Assembly (NCBI RefSeq): GCF_964019845.1
Contig: NZ_OZ026465.1
Location: 806,001-870,000 of the forward strand
Origin: Spiroplasma endosymbiont of Labia minor
GTDB lineage: Bacteria; Bacillota_I; Bacilli_A; Mycoplasmatales; Mycoplasmataceae
Direction of reading: 5' to 3'
DNA: 64,000 bases
Shown here: positions 30,822 to 43,440 of the stretch, in pieces
Numbering within the stretch: position 1 is the stretch's first letter
Layout: each line of letters begins with the position of its first letter
Notes under the pieces: model-generated
Told to the model about the DNA's origin: nothing
The model's input: the letters and a program-made list of their open reading frames with translations, nothing else
Database searches by the model: none
Made by a program: the position numbers and the translations under genes

Positions 30822-32603
30822 ATGAATTTACAAAATACTAATGAAATAAAATCAACAGATGAAAATATAAGAGACTATAGAAATTTAGATATCTCAGAAA
30901 AATATGTTTTTGAAACTTCAATGTTTAAAAAATATTCATCAAAATCACCAACTAAAGTTTTTGCTTTAGGTGGTCTTGAGGAAATTGGAAAAAATACATA
31001 CTGCATAGAACATGAAGATGAACTTATTATGATAGATGCTGGTGTAAAATTTCCAGATCCAACTATGCTTGGTGTTTCTGCAGTCATTCCAGATTTTTCT
31101 TATTTAAAAGAAAACAATCATAAATTAAAATCCCTATTTATTACTCATGGTCATGAAGATCATATTGGTGGAATACCCTATCTTGTTAAACAATTAAATG
31201 TACCAATTATTTATGCTCCAGAACTTGCAGCAGCTTTAATTCGTGATAGATTAAAAGAACACAAATTGTTAAATAACACTATCGTAAAAGAATATAAAGA
31301 TAACGATGTTTGATCTTCGAAAAATTTACGAATATCATATTGTGCACTTAACCACTCAATACCAGATGCTTTCGGAATTTTAGTTGAAACGCCAAACGGA
31401 AATATTTTTTCAACAGGAGATTATAAATTTGATTGAACACCCTTAGGCCATAATGTTGATATAAATAAATTATCAAAAATGGGTGCTAGTGGAATAGAAC
31501 TTTTAATGGCAGATTCAACAAACGCTGAAGTTGAAGGTTATACATTAGGTGAAAAACAAGTAATAGCTAACATTGACACATTATTTTTAAAAACTAAAGG
31601 TCGAATTATGATTGCCTCTTTTGCATCAAATGTTCACCGTATTCAATATATTGTGGAAACTGCCAATAAATACAATCGTAAAATTGTTGTGATTGGAAGA
31701 TCGCTTGAAAGAATAATTAAAATGATTAGACAAATTGGTCATTTAAAAATTTCTGAAAAAGCATTCATAAAAGTTGCAGAAATTAATCAATATAAACCAA
31801 ATGAAATTATGATTTTATGTACTGGTTCTCAAGGAGAACCTATGGCTGCATTATCAAGAATTGCAAATGAACAACATCAATCAATTAAAATAATTCCAGG
31901 TGATACTATAATTTTTTCATCATCACCAATTCCAGGAAATAAAGCAGATGTGGAAGACGTTGTTAATAAATTAACAAGAATAGGTGCAATAGTTATTGAA
32001 AATTCACCTACATTAAAAATCCATACCTCAGGACATGCATCACAAGAAGAACAAAAATTATTATTCACTTTGTTGAGACCCAGATTTTTTATGCCCATGC
32101 ATGGTGAATTTAGAATGCTAAAAACTCATGTCGAAACAGCGCAAAGTGTTAATTTGAAAAAAGAAAATACTTTTGTTTTAGCAAATGGAGACCAATTAGA
32201 ACTTTTGAATGGTACAGCAAAACAAGGTATACGTGTTGCAGCCGATGCTGTCTATATAGATGGAAAAGACATGACGGGACAAGCACCAAATGTTATTCGT
32301 GAAAGAGAAATTCTTTCAAAAGATGGTTTGATTGCAGTAATAGTCACAATAGATTCACAAACAAACAAATTACTTGCTCAACCAAAAATTATTTCAAGGG
32401 GTTCATTTTACGTTAGAGAAAATGGTAATATAATTGGAGAAGCTATCAATATTGTAGCTAACGCAGTTCTAGAAATTCTAAAACAACCCAAACCTACATT
32501 TGGAGCTATAAAGAAAACAATAAAACAATCACTGTCACCTTTTATTTTTAGATATAAAAGAAGAAACCCTCTTATAATACCTGTAATTTTAAATAAAAAA
32601 TAA
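30822..32603 (+). CDS. rnjA: Ribonuclease J
   Basis: Metallo-beta-lactamase ribonuclease with endo- and 5'-3' exonuclease activity, a central RNA decay enzyme in bacteria without RNase E. The protein is 593 aa. Metal motifs are [13 protein letters not shown] near residue 108, NHSIPDAFG, and STGDYKFDW. The beta-CASP domain ([23 protein letters not shown]) is followed by [10 protein letters not shown] and [15 protein letters not shown] precedes ATG 30822 by 8 nt. About 35 extra residues at the N-terminus precede the core. Confidence 0.95.
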
Positions 32604-32621
32604 GAAAGAGAAGACTATATT

Positions 32622-34223
32622 ATGACAATTAGTAATGTTAATACTAAATATGATACTAAAAATTCCAAGCGAAAGGTAATTTTTGAATTTTTAACTGTTT
32701 TTGCTGCTGTTTTTGGAACAACCGTCGGGGTTGGTATTTTTATTAAAAATTCATCACTTTTAGAAAGCGCCAAAAATCCATTCGTGATTATTGGCTTATG
32801 AGTAATAATTGGTATTACTTGTATGACAATGTTACTATCGTTTTTAGAAATTGCTTCGGCAAAAAAAGAAGGTGCTTGAAATCTAGCTGCATGATCATGT
32901 GCAATAATGAATAGAAGAGCTGGATCATTAATATCTTTATTTTATTTAATTATTTATGCACCAATAATGAATGCTACACTGCCCTTATCAGCATCGGTAT
33001 TTTTATTTACAACACTAAATAATTGACTTGGTGAAGGTTGAATAAATGCAAATACAGAAGTAATGCTAATAATGTTAATAACCATTTTACAAATTGGTTT
33101 AACTTATATTTTAAATAATTTTTTACCAAATGCTGCAAAATGATCAATTACAATAATTAATTTGGCTAAATTCATTCCTTTATGTTTAGTTTTAATTGGT
33201 GGATTTGTTGTTATGGCAACTCCTTCATCATTTTTAGATGAAAATGGTAATTTATCATCATCGAGTCGTGATTTTACTATGTCAGGTACTTTAATTGCAA
33301 TTCCAATGGTTGTGTTTTCAATTGATGGTTTTTTAGGTTCAATTGCAATTGAAAGAGAAATAGAAAATAAACACATTGTAAGCAAGGCAAGCATTACAGC
33401 GGTTGCTGCATTTACATTATTTTATTTAATAATGTCTATATCAATTTTTTTTGGAACAGACAATGGCGATGCATTTGGTTTAATTATGACAATATGCAAC
33501 AATAATATAATTGCTGGAAATATAATTCAAATGCTTGTGGCAATAATGGCATTTGGTTCGGCTTTGGCAATGTCTGTTTTCGGATGAGTTAACATAGTAT
33601 CATCATCTGAAATGGGATTAATTGCAAAGAAAAATCAAAAAGTACCATTTACTAGAATGCAAGCAAATTCTATTTCATTTGCAATATCATTAGCTGTTGG
33701 TGTTATATTTATGTTAACTTCATATTTTGCTAAAAAAGATTCAATGTTTTTAGAAGAAAGTGCAATGTCTGCATCAGATGTTGTGCTTTGATTATTAAAT
33801 ACAATGTCAAACGCAGGAGTCACGCTCTCATTTACAATTTATTTAATTTTAATTATAGCTGCAATTGATAATCGCTATAAAAAACGAGTAGATGTAAATA
33901 AAATTAAAGGCGGATTGTTTTACATGTATTTTTCTGCAATAACACTTATCCTTTCGTTAGTTTATACATATTATGATATATTCGCATCATTTGCAAAACC
34001 TTCTTTGGATGATAAATTAAGATCTATTTTCTTAATTATATTAGTTGTAATATGAGGACTGTCAAGTTTTATTAACGAAATTGAATTGGCAAAAAATAAT
34101 ATCGAAGATGAAAAATCACGTTGGGTTTTAAATATTATTTATCCAACAAAAAAATTAACGGCAGAAGAAAAATATCAAAAATTTATAGATAACAAAAAAA
34201 GAAAAATAAAAAGTATTAGTTAA
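32622..34223 (+). CDS. APC-family amino acid permease
   Basis: Integral membrane transporter of 533 aa with about 12 hydrophobic segments. The first carries the family pattern FAAVFGTTVGVGIFIKNSS, where the unwound TM1 Gly-rich loop binds substrate. PMVVFSIDGFLGS in mid-protein is the usual TM6 motif. Both support an amino acid-polyamine-cation antiporter/permease. ATG 32622 has AGAGAAG upstream. It starts 18 nt after rnjA. Substrate not predictable. A related permease follows at 34284. Confidence 0.88.
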
Positions 34224-34238
34224 TGACTAATACTTTTT
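34208..34238 (+). terminator. Permease terminator
   Basis: AAAAAGTATTAGT / ACTAATACTTTTT with a 5-nt loop; the permease stop codon lies in the loop. Confidence 0.75.
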
Positions 34239-34283
34239 ATTTGGTAAAATTAACTAGTTTAACAAAGAAATCAGGTGATATCT

Positions 34284-35927
34284 ATGAATAATCAAAAAAT
34301 TTCGTTTTTAGGTTATATTTGAATGGGATTTACTTTTGTAGCTGGAATAACTTTTACAGCTAGTTTTAACGTTGTAGTTATGATGCAATCTACCGCTGAT
34401 AAGGATACTGGTGGTATAGGATTAAATATTATTTGATTATTTGTTGTAGAATTTTTTGTTGTATCTGGGGCCATTTATGCTTATATAAAAAATATTAAAA
34501 TGCTTCCAAAATATAATGGTGGTGCTTTTCAAATTGTCAGAACTTCTTTAGGCCGATTTTGGGGTTTTTATACGGCTATATTAAACTATATTTTGTTTCC
34601 TCTTATTGTAGTTGTCTATTTGACATCAATGTTCAAAAATAATTTCACAGATTTAGTTGTTAATTTTCAAGGTGACAGTCAATTCATTGGATCTTGAACA
34701 GATTTATTTTGAGATTTAATAGCTTACTTTATTTACTTAGGAATAGTTGCTTTTTTTTATTTAGGTTTTAACAAATACAAACAAATAGTTAAATATGCTA
34801 TATATGCCGTTTGAATCTTAACAGCTGTTATAATTTCATTTGCCATCATTAGAATTATAGAGGTTGGTAGTATGAACCTAAATAATTATACATCTTCAAT
34901 AAAGACTGTATCATATAAAGCGTTTAGTCAAGTATTTACATCTATGTTTTTTGCCTTTTCTGGTTTAGAATCGTTCATTATTATTGGAAATAGAATTAAA
35001 AATCACATTAAATCATTACCTGTTGGTTCAATAATTATTATGTTTTCAACTATGGTTTTTTATATAATATTTACAATATTATTATTAACTACATCGAGCG
35101 TAAATGCAGATAGGAATCCAAATAACAATATGTTTGGCGATGGCAATACTTTTTTGAGAACAAGCGGAATTATAATAGTTGTAATCACAACTTTCCTATT
35201 AAGATTTGTTTCAATTTTACAAATAACATTTATCAATTCATTTATTACACAACCAATTTCCATGCAAGGATATATTAATGAAAAATTTAGTTATACAAAT
35301 AAAAAAGGTATTGCAACTAAAGCAATATGATTGAACACAATAATAACAACAGTTGCAATAATTTTATTTTTAATTCTTCCAGATATTATTGAAGGTATTA
35401 CAAAACAAAAAATTGGTCTAGAATATTTGCAACTTTCACAAATGGTTTCTTTTTTTATATTGCAAATGCATATTGTTGTTATAACTGGAACTTTTATACA
35501 AACCTTTAAAGGAAGACTAAAACTTTCTTTTTGAGAATTTTCTTGAATTATGATTTCTTATTTAATAATCATCTATGCATGAATAAATTACATTATAAAT
35601 CAAATAGACAATCTAATGTTTATCAAATGAACAAACATAGATGCCAATTGAGTTCGAGAAAAATTGTCATCATTAATGCTATTTATAGGTTGAGGATTAT
35701 TAATAATATTTGTAGTAACAATATATTACGCATATTACATGAAAAAAATCAAAAAATTGTCTACTTCAGAAATAGGATTGACACAATTAAAACTTTTGAA
35801 TGAACCTTTCCGTTTTTATACTAAATACGAATTAGATAAACACATTAAAGAAGAACAAAAAGAAGATGAACTAGATGATATTAAAAAAATTAAAAAAGTA
35901 TTTCAAAAGAAACTTAAAAATAACTAA
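34284..35927 (+). CDS. APC-superfamily transporter, divergent
   Basis: Membrane protein of 547 aa with about 12 hydrophobic segments; TGA is Trp throughout. TM1 reads YIWMGFTFVAGITFTASFNV, and TM6 has SQVFTSMFFAFSGLESFI, echoing APC permeases. KNIKMLPKYNGGAFQIVRTSLGR is the family's TM2-3 loop. The hydrophilic, Lys/Glu-rich 60-residue C-terminus is cytoplasmic. AGGTGA precedes ATG 34284. Likely another amino acid transporter; substrate unknown. Confidence 0.8.
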
Positions 35928-35963
35928 ATTAGAGTAAAATATTACTTGATTGGGGGGATCATC

Positions 35964-36926
35964 ATGAATTATTATGGCAATATGGGCGGAATAAAAATTT
36001 GAATAATTATAGCCAATATTTTTGGAATTGTTTCTGGTGTTGTAGGACTAATTGCATTTTTTGCTTATATGCAATTATTTATTGATAACAATACTTTTAA
36101 CACCATTCCAATTGAAAACTATGGAATAATTGCAATTCTAGGCGCAATAACAACATTTATTTCAATGCAAACAATAATTTTTGGAATTTATCTAATAAAT
36201 TTCTTAGTAAAAAACAGTGACGAGGAAATATCGAATAATAGATACATACTAGCGGCTTTATCACTTACAGTTGGTGGAATTTTTACACCTTTTATATTAG
36301 CTAGATTAAGAAGTGAAAATGTTGTTTCAACTATTGCACCAAGATTTTCAACATCAAGAGCAATTAGTTTACACTCTTTAATTGGTGGTGTTACAGGTTT
36401 AATTGTTTTCTTTGGAATAATTTTAGGTTGTACATCTAAAAATGGTTTGAATTTGAGCGATTTATTCAATTCAAATGCTAATGAATATGTACGTATTGGT
36501 TCTATTGTGTTGATATCATTTTTAGCTGGTTCTTCTTTATATGGATTATTAAGTACGTTATTATTTTTCCAAAAAAATGCGTATGAAAAATATAATAATA
36601 AAAATAGTTTAATGAACTTTTTAGGCTATTTGAATGCTATTGTAATTACATTTGAATTAATCATTATGTTAATTTGATCAGTAATTAGAATTATATCTTT
36701 ATTAATAGACATATTTGCAAATGGCAGAGAAAGAGGAATTTTATTTGGAATGTTAAACGCCATTATAAATTTAATTACCATTATTTCAATTATATTTGTA
36801 ATGTGAATTATTGTAGAAACTATCAAAGGTATGTGAACAAGAAATAACGAAGCAACAATTGTATCTTTTAAAAGAATGGAAGAAATGCAAAATAAACGAA
36901 TTGGCGAAACATCATTTTCAGAATAA
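35964..36926 (+). CDS. Hypothetical multi-pass membrane protein
   Basis: Protein of 320 aa with about seven or eight hydrophobic helices and short loops. The second half contains a long loop (FILARLRSENVVSTIAPRFS) that could be re-entrant, and a charged 30-residue cytoplasmic C-terminus. A GGGGGGAT ribosome site lies 5 nt before ATG 35964. It follows the permease gene by 36 nt, probably co-transcribed, and ends in a strong terminator. No family recognised. Confidence 0.75.
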
Positions 36927-36928
36927 AT

Positions 36929-36965
36929 AAAAATCTTAAAAGTATTTATTACTTTTAAGATTTTT
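36929..36965. terminator. Bidirectional terminator
   Basis: AAAAATCTTAAAAGTA / TACTTTTAAGATTTTT, perfect 16-bp stem, 5-nt loop, between convergent genes ending at 36926 and 36986. Confidence 0.85.
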
Positions 36966-36985
36966 ATTTTGTCCTAATAATATTA

Positions 36986-37669
36986 CTAAATCATTTTTGC
37001 CGAAAAGCAAAATGAGTCAAATAATAATAATTTATTCAATTTAGAAAGCGTTTGTTGTTCAAAGTACAATGATGCCAATTTAATTATTTCAGCTCGAAAT
37101 TGTTCTTGAACACTAGTTCAACCTATATATCCAATAATTATTAACAAAATTACTAAATATGCAAAATACTGTAATATTATTGATAAAACAACATGAGATT
37201 CATCTGTTATTGGATAAACAAAAATTAAACAAATTGTTAAAATGCCAAAAAAGAAGCCAAATCAGCCAATTGAAAAAAACAAAATTAGCCTTTTTCTTAA
37301 ATTATCTTGTAAATTAATTTTATGATTAACTAGAACTGAATATTGCAGTATATACATAATATTTACTATATCTGTTCTTGTCATTCTCTTTTCATAAATA
37401 TGTATAAAATTATTTTCATCTCTTTTTTTTGGATAAACTAATCTACTAAAAACCCTTCTCCTTGTTGGCTTTAACTTAAAGGAAGTCAAATCAAGATCAA
37501 CTACAATTAATTTAAATAAGGTTTCACCATTGTAATCTGTTTTAATTAATTTCACAAAAAACTTTGAAATATAGTTAAAAATTAAAAAGCCTAATAAGCA
37601 GCTCAAAAAAATTATCATTATTAGTAAAGACAGATAAGTTGTATCCTCTAATCAAATTATTTTATTCAA
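36986..37669 (-). CDS. Hypothetical membrane protein, 227 aa
   Basis: Two membrane segments near the N-terminus (LSLLIMIIFLSCLLGFLIF) and two or three after residue 130 (FGFFFGILTICLIFVY; LSIILQYFAYLVILLIIIG). They flank a basic cytoplasmic loop with KLKPTRRRVFSRLVYPKKRD. The start is TTG 37669, with AGGTG exactly 8 nt upstream; no suitable ATG exists upstream in frame. The gene begins 18 nt after the preceding gene's stop, so it is in one operon with the 38548 gene and the DeoR regulator. Function unknown. Confidence 0.7.
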
Positions 37670-37687
37670 TGTTCAAACACCTACATT

Positions 37688-38548
37688 CTAATAAATTATT
37701 TCTAAAGCTTGATAATAGTTAATATTGCCATCGTCATTCAATAAAGGTTTGCCTACAAATATTTTCTTTTTATATACTGCCATTCTAAAAAAAACCTTAT
37801 TTGAAAACAAATGCAATTCATTATCCTTAAAAGAATAATAATAAGTTTTTTTATCATCAATAATGGATATTAAAAAACTTGTTAAATCCAAAGTTTCTAT
37901 GTATTTTAATCCAATTGGTAATTTTAAAATATTTACTAATTTTTTATCAATTAACTCAAAAATACAATCATTTATATCTAACACTAAAATTTTACTACCT
38001 ACACTAATGACTTTCTTTGCTAAAAATAAATACTGTTCAAACATATTATTTTTCATGTCAAATGAACCACAAATAAAATCATTTGGATTGGCAAAAAAAA
38101 GTGTATCAAAATTTTGGCCAATAATAACTTTATTTTTTAATTGTAATATTTCTTCTTTTTGCTGAAATTCGTTATCAAATCAAAATGATTGCGCAGCTAA
38201 TTCGCTATCATTTTGTCATAAAAATGTAATTAAATAATTATTATTAAAATATATTATATTTTGTACAACATTATCGTTTTTAAAATTAATTTTCACATCC
38301 GTATCCGAAATAGCATTTACGCCCAATGTTAGTTCTAACGGATAGGCTATAAAATTTCTATTTAAATTATTCTTTATTTTTAGATTTTCGGTTAGCGTTT
38401 CAACATCTATAGATGCCAAATGATTATCTATTTTTTTGTAATTACCTTCTGTTAAAAAAAGTTTGTTATTTACAAATCAGAAATTAGTGACTCATGACGA
38501 ATGTTCAAAAATTCTGTTTTTTAAAATTTTTAATTCTTTATTTTCCAT
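37688..38548 (-). CDS. Hypothetical protein, 286 aa
   Basis: Predicted mostly beta-strand, soluble protein without signal peptide. Several segments alternate aromatic strands and turns (WVTNFWFVNNKLFLTEGNYK; VVQNIIYFNNNYLITFLW), which could suggest a propeller-like fold; this is only an impression. The ATG at 38548 lacks a good ribosome site and lies 18 nt after the DeoR-type gene stop, suggesting coupling. TGA codons are Trp. It may be a target of that regulator. Confidence 0.7.
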
Positions 38549-38566
38549 GTTTCAGTTTTATTATTT

Positions 38567-39280
38567 TTAATAAATATCTTTCTTTTCAGTCATAAGAATT
38601 ACATCATTTAAATTTGCTATTTTAACAAATGCCCTTTTATCTAATTTATTTGAAGTCATTAAAATTACAGCTCTTTGTGATTGTTTTATTGCCAATTCTT
38701 TTACCTGTCCTTCATAAATATTTGTTGTGTATATGTTTTTTTTATCGTCCAAAGCATTTGCTCCAATAAAAGCAACATCGAATGTATATCTAGCAAGTGA
38801 GGACAAAGTTTCAGATCCCACAAACGCTCCTGTTCGTTGCAAATATTTACCACCAACCAAATAAATATTTTCATTTCCATTACCAAGTAAAACTTTAATA
38901 TGTTCAAAAGAATTTGTAACTATTGTTAATTCAAATTCTGGCATAATTGCTTTGCATAGAAAGTATGTTGTCGAACCAGCATCTATAAATACAGTTGAAC
39001 CCCTACTTAATGATTTTATTGCTTTTTCTGCTATCATTTGTTTAGCCGTTTTATCTTCTGTTAATCGCAGTTGTAAATCTTGTTCTTGAACAATACTAGT
39101 TTTGATTGGCTTTGCTCCACCATGTACTTTTATAATTCTTTTTTGAACTTCTAAATCCTTTAAATCTCGCCTTAAAGTTGTTAAAGGAATATTTAAATCT
39201 ATTGCAATATCTTCAACGTAACTTAATTCTCTTTTATTAATATAATTTAATATTATTGTGTGCCTTTCATCTTTTATCAC
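38567..39280 (-). CDS. DeoR-family transcriptional regulator
   Basis: Repressor type, 237 aa. The N-terminal winged HTH is ELSYVEDIAIDLNIP then TTLRRDLKDLE (residues about 20-50), with the typical KVHGGA wing. The C-terminal DeoR sensor domain is a sugar-phosphate isomerase-like fold with FIDAGSTTYFL, VTNS and VGGKYLQRTGAFVG. GTG 39280 is chosen: it gives the standard MIKDERHTIIL start and has TGGTGAT upstream; a TTG at 39307 would overlap the -10. Effectors are normally phosphorylated sugars; none can be named here. Confidence 0.9.
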   Translation of the reverse strand: MIKDERHTIILNYINKRELSYVEDIAIDLNIPLTTLRRDLKDLEVQKRIIKVHGGAKPIKTSIVQEQDLQLRLTEDKTAKQMIAEKAIKSLSRGSTVFIDAGSTTYFLCKAIMPEFELTIVTNSFEHIKVLLGNGNENIYLVGGKYLQRTGAFVGSETLSSLARYTFDVAFIGANALDDKKNIYTTNIYEGQVKELAIKQSQRAVILMTSNKLDKRAFVKIANLNDVILMTEKKDIY

Positions 39281-39301
39281 ATTATCACCAATGTGATTAT
39301 A
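39276..39301 (-). promoter_or_regulatory. deoR promoter with overlapping operator-like palindrome
   Basis: TATAAT -10 (39296-39301, minus strand) overlaps the palindrome ATCACATT-6 nt-AATGTGAT (39276-39297), which covers the GTG start codon. This arrangement would allow autorepression. The leader is nearly absent. Confidence 0.5.
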
Positions 39302-39360
39302 ACGCAAATATTTAATGTATATCGTTTTTAAATTAGCGTATTTAAATTTGACATTATTAA

Positions 39361-39387
39361 AAATAAAAAGATAGGTAACTATCTCTT
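39361..39387 (-). terminator. Terminator of the 39404-40630 gene
   Basis: AGATAG/CTATCT stem with a GTAA-type loop followed by TTTTTATTTTT on the minus strand, 17 nt after the stop. Confidence 0.6.
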
Positions 39388-39403
39388 GAAAAATAACTTT
39401 TGT

Positions 39404-40630
39404 TTATTGCAAAAATTCTAAATCATCTAGGCCATATTGCAATTTTATTGTATGCATTTTAGAACTTATGATTTTAATTTTAACTCTATTTTTAAAATTT
39501 ACATATAAAGCATCATTTTTAATTTTGAAAATAACTGAAATTTGAACTTCTCAATAAGCCAAACCCGAATGCGAACTAGCATTTACAATATCAATTGCAC
39601 TTCCATCACCAACAGATTTTTTTATATTTATCATTTCTAAATTTTCAGAATTAATTTGCTCAACCAAATTACCATTATAATCTCAATAACGTAAATTATC
39701 ATTTAAATTAAAATTAATTTCCAATTTGCTAAAATTATTAAATACAGTATCATTTCCTTGATTTTCATCCAATTTTTTAATATCAACAATTTTTAAATAG
39801 CCGCTTTCTGAAAATTTTCATTTTTGTTTGATCGATTTGAAGATTCAGATAATGTTCCCTCATAATTTTCATTATATTTTATATTGTCTCTAATCACATA
39901 AATAACTAAATTGATATTAAATGTAGCATCTTTATATTCATCATTTCCTATGGCACTAAAATTAACTTGATTAACTTTATATACACCGTTGTTATCTGAT
40001 AAAATTCTGTCAGGATACGCAATATTTCATTTTAAACTATTAAACGCATCAAAAAATACATCACTATTTTTTATTTGATTAATTTCATTATTAATTTTTT
40101 TATAAATTACATCTTGTTTATTTATAATATCGTTTATTGTGGGGTCTTCTGCATTAATATTCAAATCTAATGAAATCAATAAATTATTCAAAGCTGATCA
40201 ATCAACTATCACATTATATTTAACTGTAACATCAAGATTTATAACGCCTGGAAATAATTGATTTTCTGCTTTAGCATAAACAGTCAATGAACAATCATGT
40301 TTATGATTATCATTTAAATCACAAGTATTATATTTAATTTGAAATGTTTGAGGAATTTCATTATAAGATGAATCAAAAATACCATAATCAGATTTAAAAT
40401 CTTGATTTTTTTAATCCACTAACACCATCATGAATAATTTTTTCCAATTTTTCATCGTTTGACATTGACAATATGGAATCAAAATGTTCCATATCAAAAG
40501 ATGATAAACTAAATTTATCATCTACAATATGACCATTTTCAATTCTGTGAGTAGAAATTTCCTCTGCAATTATTGGTGTACTCGTTACACCAAAACTTGT
40601 TGAAAACAACAAAATTAAAATTTTTTTCAT
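39404..40630 (-). pseudogene. Secreted-protein gene with two frameshifts
   Basis: ATG 40630 opens MKKILILLFSTSFGVTSTPI, a signal peptide, and ends after 78 codons at 40394. The reading continues in a second frame (DFKSDYGIFDSSYNEIPQTF to SNRSNKNENFQ), then in a third (KFSESGYLKIVDIKKL to LDDLEFLQ, TAA at 39404). The breaks sit at an A7 run (40406-40412; losing one A restores frame) and an A5 run (39821-39825; gaining one A restores frame). The restored protein would have 408 aa. No C-terminal membrane anchor or lipobox is present. It may be a decayed, phase-variable or mis-sequenced extracellular protein. Confidence 0.7.
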
Positions 40631-40980
40631 ACATACATTTCAAACTATAATATTTGTAATATAATTTGCCTTTAATTTTAAAATTTAATGCTTTTTGTAA
40701 TAATAATAAAAGAACGCAATCAAATAATCAAAAAAATATCTTGCATAATTATTTAAACATATTTAGAAAATAAAGTCAATATTTAATATAGATGAAACTC
40801 AATGCGATATTTTCTAATTTATCATTTTAATATAATAATTATAAATTTATATATTTTTGAATTATTTTCAATTTTTGAACATAAAAAACTCTTTTTAATT
40901 CATTAACTGTAATAATTATTAATCACAGCATTTGATTAAAAAGAGTATTAATTTAGTAAAATGAAATAATTTGAAATATT
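40631..40980. other. Intergenic region of 350 bp
   Basis: No coding frame is supported. On the minus strand TATTAT lies about 10-15 nt before ATG 40630, implying an almost leaderless transcript for the secreted-protein gene. Near pgk, an inverted repeat ACTCTTTTTAAT (40888-40899) / ATTAAAAAGAGT (40935-40946) with a 35-nt loop may terminate pgk. The rest is A+T-rich with no structure I can defend. Confidence 0.5.
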
Positions 40981-42183
40981 TTATTTTGTTTGAATGATTT
41001 CTATTCCTGGTAAAGTTTTACCTTCCATATATTCCAAAGAAGCTCCACCACCAGTTGAAATATGAGTAAATTTATCTTTAAATCCCAACTGAATTGCTGC
41101 TGCTGCTGAATCGCCACCACCTATTAAAGTAAACGAATCTTTTAATTTTGCAATTGCTTCACATATTGCAACTGTTCCAGTTTTGAAATTTTCAAATTCA
41201 AAAACCCCCATTGGGCCGTTTCAAGCAACAGTTTTTGCATCTTTTAATTCATCTTCAAATAATTTTATTGATTTTGACCCAATATCTAGACCCATCAAAT
41301 TATCTGGTAAATCAATTCCGTCTGTGAAAATTGCTTTTACATCAGCGAATGATTCAGCAGTTGCAGAATCAATAGGTAAAATTATTTTTCCATTAGCTTT
41401 TTCTAAATATTCTTTTGCAAGATCTATTTTATCTTCTTCTAATAATGATTTACCAATATTGTGTCCCATTGCTGCAAAAAATGTGTAAGCCATTCCACCA
41501 CCAATTAAAATTTTATCTGCTTTTTTTAATAAATTATCAATAACTCCTATTTTATCTGAAACTTTTGCACCACCAATAATAGCAACAAATGGATGTTCGG
41601 GATTATCAATACCTTGTGAAAGCATTTCCAATTCTTTTTGAACTAAAAATCCAACACAATTTTCTTTAATATTTGATGCTATCCCTACATTTGACGCATG
41701 TGCTCTATGCGCAGTGCCAAAAGCGTCATTTACAAATATTTCTCCCAATGATGCTCAATATTTTCCTAAAGCATCATTGTTTTTTGATTCATTTTTAACA
41801 AGTTCCCCATTTACAACATCTTCAAAACGAGTATTTTCCATTAATAAAACTTCTCCTGGTTTTAAAGCTTTTATAGCTGTTTCTAATTCTAAACCACGAG
41901 TATGAGGTACAAATTTAACCTCTCTATTTAAAACTTCTTGTAAACGTTTCGCAACAGGTGCTAAACTTTTCTTTGCTTTATCTGCTTCTTCTTTAATTCT
42001 ACTTAAATGTGACAATAATACTATTTTTGCCCCGTTATTAATTAAATAATTTAAAGTTGGCAATGCCGCTTGAATTCTATTGTCATCTGTAATTATTCCA
42101 TTTACCAATGGTACGTTAAAGTCTACACGAACTAGAACAGTTTTATTTATTACTTGAACATCATTTAATGTTTTTTTATTCAT
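40981..42183 (-). CDS. pgk: Phosphoglycerate kinase
   Basis: Transfers phosphate from 1,3-bisphosphoglycerate to ADP in glycolysis. At 400 aa it is normal length. N-domain motifs are [40 protein letters not shown] and [15 protein letters not shown]-domain motifs are [32 protein letters not shown] and [10 protein letters not shown] then [16 protein letters not shown] 42183 follows AGAGGAAA by 8 nt; the upstream GTG 42204 has no ribosome site. Confidence 0.97.
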
Positions 42184-42212
42184 AATAATATTTCCTCTTT
42201 TCACATATTTAT

Positions 42213-42221
42213 TTTATAGCA
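42213..42221 (-). promoter_or_regulatory. pgk extended -10 promoter
   Basis: TGCTATAAA on the minus strand, 30 nt before the pgk ATG. Confidence 0.4.
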
Positions 42222-42252
42222 AAAATAAATAGTAAACTATGATAATTTAAAT

Positions 42253-42301
42253 AAAAAATCACTTTATAATAGAGATTTCTAACTCTAAAAAGTGATTTTT
42301 T
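42253..42301 (-). terminator. gapA terminator
   Basis: AAAAAATCACTTT / AAAGTGATTTTTT arms with an inner AGAG/CTCT pairing, starting 8 nt after the gapA stop. Confidence 0.75.
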
Positions 42302-42308
42302 ACTGATA

Positions 42309-43352
<1,044 letters not shown>

Positions 43353-43389
43353 CTACCTTTTTATTCATTAAACAAGAGGTTTTAATAAA

Positions 43390-43395
43390 ATTATA
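43390..43395 (-). promoter_or_regulatory. gapA -10 box
   Basis: TATAAT on the minus strand, about 68 nt upstream of the gapA ATG, leaving a 60-nt leader; no clear -35. Confidence 0.4.
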
Positions 43396-43440
43396 ATATT
43401 TACACATGTTGAGTGTATTAGAATGTATTATGTTAGGCAA

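Noticed and set aside
35531-35803. Alternative plus-strand frame inside the second permease
   Set aside because: Out of frame with the transporter, which reads through TGA codons here; the alternative has no membrane or domain character.
32622-35927. The two permeases as a recent tandem duplication
   Set aside because: They share only family-level motifs and overall topology; sequences are too different for a recent duplication.
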